A DNA stretch of 64,000 nucleotides from assembly GCF_017848315.1 (NCBI RefSeq), contig NZ_JAFKEC010000017.1, forward strand, positions 1-64,000, read 5' to 3'. A program made the position numbers and the translations under genes. This document shows positions 58,836 through 64,000 of the stretch, piece by piece (position 1 is the stretch's first letter; every line of letters begins with the position of its first letter). A model generated the notes under the pieces. It saw only the letters and a list, made by a program, of their open reading frames with translations, did no database searches and was not told the DNA's origin. The DNA is from Pseudomonas palmensis (GTDB taxonomy: Bacteria; Pseudomonadota; Gammaproteobacteria; Pseudomonadales; Pseudomonadaceae).

Positions 58836-59669
58836 ATGAACAGCCTGAGCTGGATTCGTGGTATCAACGCCACTGTTGGACGCCTGGCACCCAATCGGGT
58901 GGCCGGGCAGATGCGCCAGGCCTTCATGAGCCCGCGCACCTTGCCGCCACGCGACTGGGAACTGCCGCTGCTGGCGCGTGCCGAGCGCATTACCCTGCGC
59001 TTTGGCCTGAGTGCGCTGCGCTGGGGGCAAGGCCCCACGGTGCTGCTGATGCACGGCTGGGAGGGGCGCCCCACCCAGTTCGCCCATCTGATCGAGGCCC
59101 TGGTGGCCGCCGGCTATTGTGCGGTGGCGCTCGAAGGGCCGGCCCACGGCCGCTCGCGTGGAAACAAGGCCAACGTGGTGTCGTTCGCCCACGCCTTGCT
59201 CGAGGCGGCCGGTGAGCTGGGCCCATTGCACGGGGTGATCGGCCATTCCATGGGCGGTGCCAGTACGCTGCTGGCCCTGCAGTGGGGGCTGCGTACCGAG
59301 GTGGCGGTGAGCATCGCCGCGCCGGCGCGCCTGCTCGAGGTGCTGCGCGGCATGGCGCGGCACCTGGGGTTGCCGGCGCGGGCGCGGGCAGCCTTCATTC
59401 GCCAGGTGGAGCGAGAGGTCGGGGTGCCGATCTCGCGCCTGGACGTGGCCGTCTACCAGCTGGAACTGCCCGGTTTCATCGTGCATGCCGAGGACGACCC
59501 GCTGGTCGCCGTCAGCGAGGCGCGGCTGATTCATCAGGCGTGGTTCGACAGCCAGCTGCTGCTGTTGCCCCAGGGCGGGCATATGCGTGTGCTGTCCGAC
59601 CCGCAACTGGTCGACGGCGTGCTTGCGCTGCTGCAACGCAGTGCCCGGCCAGTGCGCCAATCAGCCTGA
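58836..59669 (+). CDS. Alpha/beta-hydrolase
   Basis: A 277-residue serine hydrolase: oxyanion segment LLMHGWEGRPTQF (about 68-80), nucleophile elbow GVIGHSMGGAS (Ser near 138), acid in HAEDDPLVAVSEA and the catalytic histidine in LLPQGGHMRVL. It has no signal peptide. The substrate is unknown, but control by the adjacent TetR and the thioesterase behind it suggest an ester or acyl compound. ATG at 58836 follows TCTGGAGCGACGTG. Confidence 0.88.
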   Translation: MNSLSWIRGINATVGRLAPNRVAGQMRQAFMSPRTLPPRDWELPLLARAERITLRFGLSALRWGQGPTVLLMHGWEGRPTQFAHLIEALVAAGYCAVALEGPAHGRSRGNKANVVSFAHALLEAAGELGPLHGVIGHSMGGASTLLALQWGLRTEVAVSIAAPARLLEVLRGMARHLGLPARARAAFIRQVEREVGVPISRLDVAVYQLELPGFIVHAEDDPLVAVSEARLIHQAWFDSQLLLLPQGGHMRVLSDPQLVDGVLALLQRSARPVRQSA

Positions 59670-59713
59670 GCATCCGTTACACTCTGCCCGTTCACTACAG
59701 ATCGGGAGCGGGC

Positions 59714-60151
59714 ATGAGCTGGGATCGGGCAACGCCATTTACCATCGACCTGCAGGTCGGTGCCGAGGATATCGACGGCCTGGGGCACGCCAACAACGCG
59801 GTGTACGTCACCTGGCTCGAGCGCTGCGCCTGGCGTCATTCCCAGCGCCTGGGGCTGGACCTGGCCGAGTACCGGCGCCTGGACCGCGCCATGGCCGTGG
59901 TGCGTCACGAGATCGACTATCTGGCCAGCGCCTATGAGGACGACATCCTGCAGTTGGCCACCTGGATCGTCGACTGGGACCAGCGCCTGAAGATGACCCG
60001 TCACTTCCAGCTGGTGCGACCAAGCGACGGCACCACCTTGCTGCGGGCGCAGACCACCTTCGTGTGCATCGAGCTGTCCACCGGCAAGCCCAGGCGCATG
60101 CCGGCAGAATTCATCGAGGGCTACGGCGCCGCGATGGCCGGAGCCCGATAA
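59714..60151 (+). CDS. 4-hydroxybenzoyl-CoA-type (hot-dog) thioesterase
   Basis: A 145-residue acyl-CoA thioesterase of the YbgC/4HBT type: [20 protein letters not shown] near 17-36 with the conserved Asp, His and Asn, then [20 protein letters not shown]. It acts on short or aromatic acyl-CoAs in the cytosol. GGGAGCGGGC precedes the ATG at 59714. It is likely part of the TetR-led unit (44 bases after the hydrolase). Confidence 0.88.
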   Translation: MSWDRATPFTIDLQVGAEDIDGLGHANNAVYVTWLERCAWRHSQRLGLDLAEYRRLDRAMAVVRHEIDYLASAYEDDILQLATWIVDWDQRLKMTRHFQLVRPSDGTTLLRAQTTFVCIELSTGKPRRMPAEFIEGYGAAMAGAR

Positions 60152-60200
60152 GCCACGGTTTTTGCTAGACTGCCGGCCTTTTTCGCGCGAGACCCACGCC

Positions 60201-61160
60201 ATGCAAATTGCCCTGGCCCCCATGGAGGGGCTGGTCGACAACATCCTTCGCGACGTACTGACCCAGGTGGGCGGCATCGACTGGTGTGTCACCGAGTTCA
60301 TTCGCGTGTGCGACCGGTTGCTGCCGGCGCATGTGTACGAGAAGCTGGCCCCGGAGCTTGGCCGCGGTGCGCAAACCGCCGCCGGCGTGCCTTTGCGTGT
60401 GCAGTTGCTGGGCTCCGACCCGGCATGCCTGGCCGATAACGCGGTGCTGGCCTGCGAGCTGGGCGCCCCCGTCATCGACCTCAATTTCGGTTGCCCGGCC
60501 AAGACCGTGAACAAGTCCCGCGGCGGTGCGGTGCTGCTCAAGGAGCCCGAGCTGCTGCATGCCATCCTGCGCGAAGTGCGCCGGGCGGTGCCTGCGCATA
60601 TCCCGGTCACCGCCAAGATGCGCCTGGGCTTCGACAGCCCGGACGGTGCGCTGGACTGCGCCCGCGCCCTGGCCGAAGGCGGTGCCGACCAGTTGGTGGT
60701 GCACGCACGCACCAAGGTCGACGGCTACAAGCCGCCGGCGCACTGGGAGTACGTGGCGCGGGTGCAAGAGGTGGTGAAGGTGCCGGTGTTCGCCAACGGC
60801 GAGGTGTGGACGCTGGAAGACTGGCGCCGCTGCCGCGAGGTCAGCGGCGTGGAGGACATCATGCTCGGTCGCGGCCTGGTGTCGCGCCCGGACCTGGCCC
60901 GGCAGATTGCCGCCGAGCGCCAGGGCATCGAGTTCGTGCCGCTGGACTGGCAGGCACTGCAACCGCTGCTGCAGGACTTCTGGGTGCAGGCCCGGGAGCA
61001 GATGACCGAGCGTCAGGCACCGGGGCGACTGAAGCAGTGGGTGGCGATGCTGACCCGTACCTACCCCGAAGCCACGGCACTGTTTACCGAACTGCGCCGC
61101 GAGACCGACTGTGATCGCGTGGCGCGGCTGCTGGGTATTCCGGTCAGCGAGGCGGCCTGA
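60201..61160 (+). CDS. dusC: tRNA-dihydrouridine(16) synthase DusC
   Basis: FMN enzyme that makes dihydrouridine at position 16 of tRNA. The 319-residue protein has [15 protein letters not shown], the catalytic cysteine in [17 protein letters not shown] (near 98), [14 protein letters not shown] and [13 protein letters not shown]. The wording and length point to DusC rather than DusA or DusB. It stands 49 bases after the thioesterase. Confidence 0.93.
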   Translation: MQIALAPMEGLVDNILRDVLTQVGGIDWCVTEFIRVCDRLLPAHVYEKLAPELGRGAQTAAGVPLRVQLLGSDPACLADNAVLACELGAPVIDLNFGCPAKTVNKSRGGAVLLKEPELLHAILREVRRAVPAHIPVTAKMRLGFDSPDGALDCARALAEGGADQLVVHARTKVDGYKPPAHWEYVARVQEVVKVPVFANGEVWTLEDWRRCREVSGVEDIMLGRGLVSRPDLARQIAAERQGIEFVPLDWQALQPLLQDFWVQAREQMTERQAPGRLKQWVAMLTRTYPEATALFTELRRETDCDRVARLLGIPVSEAA

Positions 61161-61180
61161 AAAAATTTTTGTGGTCGATG

Positions 61181-61208
61181 CTTGAAATGTTAGGGCGGGT
61201 CCTTATCT
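61181..61208 (+). promoter_or_regulatory. Candidate sigma-32 heat-shock promoter of hsp20
   Basis: CTTGAAA (61181-61187), 13 bases, then CCTTATCT (61201-61208) resembles the RpoH pattern CTTGAAA-N13-CCCCATnT. It lies 68 bases upstream of the Hsp20 start, leaving room for the thermometer leader. Confidence 0.7.
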
Positions 61209-61216
61209 AGGGAGTA

Positions 61217-61268
61217 CGCGATGCCGAAGTCGGGTCGCGCAATCACCAACTCGCTGATATTTCAGGAG
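61217..61268 (+). promoter_or_regulatory. ROSE-like RNA thermometer of hsp20
   Basis: Two hairpins: CGCGAT..CCG-AAGT-CGG..TCGCG (61217-61239), and CTC-G-CTGA-TATT-TCAG-GAG (61250-61268). The second pairs the SD (AGGAG, 61264-61268) with TCGCT, the U(U/C)GCU motif of ROSE elements, leaving the diagnostic bulged G (61253). Heat would open it. Short ROSE-like leaders of ibpA are known in Pseudomonas. Confidence 0.85.
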
Positions 61269-61275
61269 ATGTACC

Positions 61276-61719
61276 ATGACTACCGCATTTTCTCTGGCTC
61301 CACTGTTCCGTCAATCCGTTGGCTTCGACCGTTTCAACGACCTGTTCGAATCCGCGGCACGTAGCGAGTCGGGTAGCACCTACCCACCCTACAATGTTGA
61401 AAAACATGGCGAAGACCACTACCGAATCGTCGTTGCTGCAGCTGGCTTCCAGGAAGAGGACCTCGACCTGCAAGTGGAAAAAGGCGTTCTGACCGTCAGT
61501 GGCGGCAAGCGTGACAGCAGTGGTGAAAGCGTCACCTACCTGCACCAGGGCATCGCCCAGCGGGCCTTCAAGTTGTCCTTCCGCCTGGCTGACCACATCG
61601 AAGTGAAGTCGGCGGGCCTGGCCAACGGTCTGCTCAGTGTCGATCTGCTGCGTGTTGTGCCTGAAGAAGCCAAGGCCAAGCGCATCCCGATCAACGGCGA
61701 GAAACCTGCGCTGAACTGA
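61276..61719 (+). CDS. ibpA: Small heat-shock protein IbpA/Hsp20
   Basis: Holds unfolding proteins in a refoldable state and forms large oligomers. The 147-residue protein has a short N-terminal arm (FDRFNDLFES), the alpha-crystallin domain (YPPYNVEKHGEDHYRIVVAA to about 125), LANGLLSVDLLR before the C-terminal tail, and an IPI motif (KRIPING) for oligomer contacts. Regulation at two levels is visible: a sigma-32-type promoter and a ROSE-like thermometer in the leader. Confidence 0.95.
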   Translation: MTTAFSLAPLFRQSVGFDRFNDLFESAARSESGSTYPPYNVEKHGEDHYRIVVAAAGFQEEDLDLQVEKGVLTVSGGKRDSSGESVTYLHQGIAQRAFKLSFRLADHIEVKSAGLANGLLSVDLLRVVPEEAKAKRIPINGEKPALN

Positions 61720-61737
61720 GTGTGGGCTGAGTGAAAG

Positions 61738-61762
61738 AGGGCACCTTCGGGTGCCCTTTTTT
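61738..61762 (+). terminator. Terminator of ibpA
   Basis: GGGCACC (61739-61745), TTCG loop, GGTGCCC (61750-61756), then T6. A degenerate REP-like GGAGCCAGCCTTGCTGGC follows at about 61790-61807. Confidence 0.93.
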
Positions 61763-61827
61763 GTGCCCGGTCCGCGGCTCTTCACTGCAGGAGCCAGCCT
61801 TGCTGGCAACTGCCGTGCTGCGGTGTG

Positions 61828-64000
61828 TCAGTAGTCCGCCGGTGCCTGCAGCAGCATCGCCCTGAACTCGTTCAGCGGCAATGGCCGGCTGTGCAGGTAC
61901 CCCTGGTACAGATGGCACCCCAGCCGCTCCAGAAACTCCAGTTGCTCCGACAGCTCCACCCCTTCGGCAATCACTGCCAGGTCCAGGCTTCTGGCCATGG
62001 CCACGATGGCCTTGACGATCTCTGCATCATTGGGGTCCAGCGGTGCATCGCGCACGAACGACTGGTCGATCTTCAGCGCATCCACCGGCAAGCGCTTGAG
62101 GTAGGTGAGCGACGAGTAGCCGGTGCCGAAGTCATCCATCGCAAAGCTCACCCCGAACGCCTTCAGCTCGCGCATCTTGCTGATGGTGTCCTCCAGGTTC
62201 TGGATCACGATGCCCTCGGTGATCTCCAGCTTGAGCATCTGGTAGGGCAGGCGGTAGTCGTCCAGGCTGCGCCGCACCCGCTCGACGAAATCGTTCTGGC
62301 GGAACTGGCGCGGGCTGATGTTCACGCACAGGCTGAAATCCATCGGATCGATCAGCCCGTCCTGCAGCATGCGCGAGCAGGCATCACAGGCTTCGTCGAG
62401 TATCCAGCTGCCCACCTCCAGGATCAGCCCGCTTTCCTCCAGCACCTGGATGAACTGGCTGGGCGGCTGCTGGCCCAACAGCGGATGGTGCCAGCGCAGC
62501 AGAACCTCGGCCCCGACGATGCGGTTGTCACGGGCATCCACCTGGGGCTGGAAGTGCAGCGCCAGTTCGCCCCTGGCCAGGGCCATGCGCAGGTCGCTCT
62601 CCATGCGCAGGCGTTCACTGGCGGCCTTCTGCATGGTGGTGTGGAACAGTTGCGTGGTGTTGCGACCCGAATCCTTGGCGCGGTACAGCGCAATGTCGGC
62701 GCGCTTGAGCAGGTCGGCCGGCGTGGTGCCGTGGTCGGGGATCAGCGCCACGCCGATGCTGGGGGTTACCTGCAAGCGCTGGCCGTCCAGCGACATCGGC
62801 TCGGCCAGCAGCTCGCGCAAGGTGTCGGCCAGTTGGCGAACCTTGTCGGTGACCTCTTCGCGGCTGCCTTCCAGGCCGCTCAGCAGCACCACGAACTCGT
62901 CACCCCCCAGGCGCGCCACGGTGTCCTCCAGGCGCACGCTGGCTTCAAGCCTGGCTGTGATGATCTTGAGCACCGTGTCGCCCACCGGGTGGCCCAGCGA
63001 GTCGTTGATGTGCTTGAAGTGGTCGAGGTCGAGGAACAGCAGGGCACCGCGCAGGTTCTGGCGTTTGAGCAGGGCGATCTGCTGGCTCAGGCGATCCATC
63101 AGCAGGGCGCGGTTGGGCAGGTTGGTCAGCGGGTCGTGGTAGGCCAGGTGACGGATCTGCGCCTGGGCATTCTTGAGCTGGCTGACGTCGCGGGCAGTCA
63201 GTAGCAGGCAGTCTGTCTCGTTGAGGGTGATCGGCTCCATCGACACCTCCACGGTGAGGATTTCGCCGCGTTTGTTGCGCCCCAGCATTTCGCGGTGGTG
63301 CACCCGCCCGCGCTCACGCATTTCACCGAACAGCAGGGTCTGCTGCTTGTCGTCGGCCCACAACCCGATCTGAGCCATGCTCTGGCCGATCACCTCGTCG
63401 GCGCTGTAGCCGGTGAGCCGGCAGAAGCCGTCGTTCACCTCCAGGTAGCAGCCACTGTCGCGCTCGGTGATGGTGATGGCGTCGGGGCTGGAGTGGAAGG
63501 CCTTGGCGAACTTCTCCTCACTGGCCTTGAGTGCGGCTTCGCCGCGTTGCTGCTGGGTGATGTCGCGCAGGGTGGTGACGCTGCAGGGCTGGTTGTCGAC
63601 CTTGATCAGGCGGCTGGAAATCACACAGGTCAGGGGCTGGCCATCCTTGTGATTGACCACCACCGCGACATTGTTCAACGCCTGGTCGCGAATCACCTGC
63701 TCGATGCGTCGTGCGCGGGCGGCCGATTCGGCCCACAGCCCCAGTTGTTCGGCGGTACGACCCAGTACCTGGTCGGCGCACCAGCCGAAGGTCTGGGTGA
63801 ACGCCTGGTTGATCTCGATGAACTGGCCGGTGTCCTGGCGGGTGACGCAGATGGGGTCGGGGCTGACCTGGAACAGGCTGGCGAACTTTTCCTCCGAGCT
63901 GGTCAGGCGCTGTTCGCGTTCAACCTGTTCGGTGATGTCCAGCAGGGTGCCGGCCATGCGAAGCGGGTTGCCCTGGTCGTCACGGTACAGCCGTGCACGA
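61828..64000 (-). CDS. PAS-GGDEF-EAL cyclic-di-GMP signalling protein (N-terminus outside window)
   Basis: The frame is open to the right edge, so the first part is missing; about 723 residues are visible. After the end of one PAS/PAC (MAGTLLDITEQVEREQRL) come two more PAS domains (ITFIEINQAFTQTFGW-like wording, QFIEINQAFTQTFGW, and YLEVNDGFCRLTGYSADEVI), a GGDEF domain with intact RLGGDEFVVLL, and an EAL domain with GAEVLLRWHHP (Glu-Val-Leu variant, catalytic Glu kept), DDFGTGYSSL and KIDQSFV. Both synthesis and breakdown of c-di-GMP look possible. No membrane helix is in the visible part. Confidence 0.92.
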   Translation of the reverse strand, partial: RARLYRDDQGNPLRMAGTLLDITEQVEREQRLTSSEEKFASLFQVSPDPICVTRQDTGQFIEINQAFTQTFGWCADQVLGRTAEQLGLWAESAARARRIEQVIRDQALNNVAVVVNHKDGQPLTCVISSRLIKVDNQPCSVTTLRDITQQQRGEAALKASEEKFAKAFHSSPDAITITERDSGCYLEVNDGFCRLTGYSADEVIGQSMAQIGLWADDKQQTLLFGEMRERGRVHHREMLGRNKRGEILTVEVSMEPITLNETDCLLLTARDVSQLKNAQAQIRHLAYHDPLTNLPNRALLMDRLSQQIALLKRQNLRGALLFLDLDHFKHINDSLGHPVGDTVLKIITARLEASVRLEDTVARLGGDEFVVLLSGLEGSREEVTDKVRQLADTLRELLAEPMSLDGQRLQVTPSIGVALIPDHGTTPADLLKRADIALYRAKDSGRNTTQLFHTTMQKAASERLRMESDLRMALARGELALHFQPQVDARDNRIVGAEVLLRWHHPLLGQQPPSQFIQVLEESGLILEVGSWILDEACDACSRMLQDGLIDPMDFSLCVNISPRQFRQNDFVERVRRSLDDYRLPYQMLKLEITEGIVIQNLEDTISKMRELKAFGVSFAMDDFGTGYSSLTYLKRLPVDALKIDQSFVRDAPLDPNDAEIVKAIVAMARSLDLAVIAEGVELSEQLEFLERLGCHLYQGYLHSRPLPLNEFRAMLLQAPADY

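Overview
This is a stretch of a GC-rich gammaproteobacterial chromosome, almost certainly a Pseudomonas of the P. putida group. The evidence is gene order (class II DAHP synthase, deaD, tpm, htpX, alaA, msrB, gpx, sagS; comEC, exbB, exbD, lpxK, ycaR, kdsB, ptp, murB, rne; rluC to tmk-holB; uvrB, tRNAs, gltX), protein wording close to Pseudomonas families, and the REP-type inverted repeats (GCGGGC-rich) between genes. Nearly everything is core genome. No insertion sequence, prophage, CRISPR array or toxin-antitoxin pair was seen.

Layout. 0-13.5 kb: TauE fragment, aromatic biosynthesis entry enzyme, a SAM-dependent spermidine-synthase-like enzyme, the cold-shock-type helicase DeaD with a long structured leader, then redox and protein-repair genes (MsrB, glutathione peroxidase, free-Met-sulfoxide reductase) around the hybrid kinase SagS. 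13.5-21.7 kb: unknown membrane protein, two tRNA-Glu/tRNA-Gly doublets behind a strong stable-RNA promoter, FadE acyl-CoA dehydrogenase, GST, an ABC-2 exporter and a DUF2062 protein. 21.8-28.7 kb: tightly overlapping comEC-exbB-exbD-lpxK-ycaR-kdsB-ptp-murB run (envelope and LPS/peptidoglycan precursors). 28.8-35.4 kb: RNase E, divergent from rluC-HAD-sppA. 35.4-45.9 kb: maf, then the large yceD-rpmF-plsX-fabD-fabG-acpP-fabF-pabC-mltG-tmk-holB-tatD fatty-acid/cell-growth cluster. 45.9-53 kb: a small RNA gene matching RgsA, TetR regulator, moaA, lipoprotein, DUF1285, tRNA-Asn, aromatic aminotransferase, LexA-controlled uvrB. 53-64 kb: EmrAB-type efflux pair, gltX, two tRNA-Ala/tRNA-Glu doublets, a TetR-led alpha/beta-hydrolase/thioesterase group, dusC, the small heat-shock protein with an RNA thermometer, and a GGDEF-EAL protein cut by the right edge.

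The most interesting signals are in RNA and noncoding DNA. (1) The RgsA-like sRNA (minus strand, about 45904-46023) carries a linker that can form 15 contiguous base pairs with the Shine-Dalgarno region of acpP, 6 kb away in the same window. (2) rluC and yceD both have promoters placed so that transcription should start at or 3-4 bases before the start codon (leaderless mRNAs). (3) rne has a predicted leader of about 680 bases, from a promoter back-to-back with that of rluC. (4) The deaD start codon lies in a 9-bp stem that can be part of a pseudoknot. (5) The Hsp20 leader shows a short ROSE-like thermometer. (6) Each spacer between tRNA doublets and tRNAs longer than 3 bases holds one or two hairpins. 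(7) pilZ, which lies between holB and tatD in P. aeruginosa, is absent. All functional statements rest on reading motifs and recalled family knowledge; no search was run.
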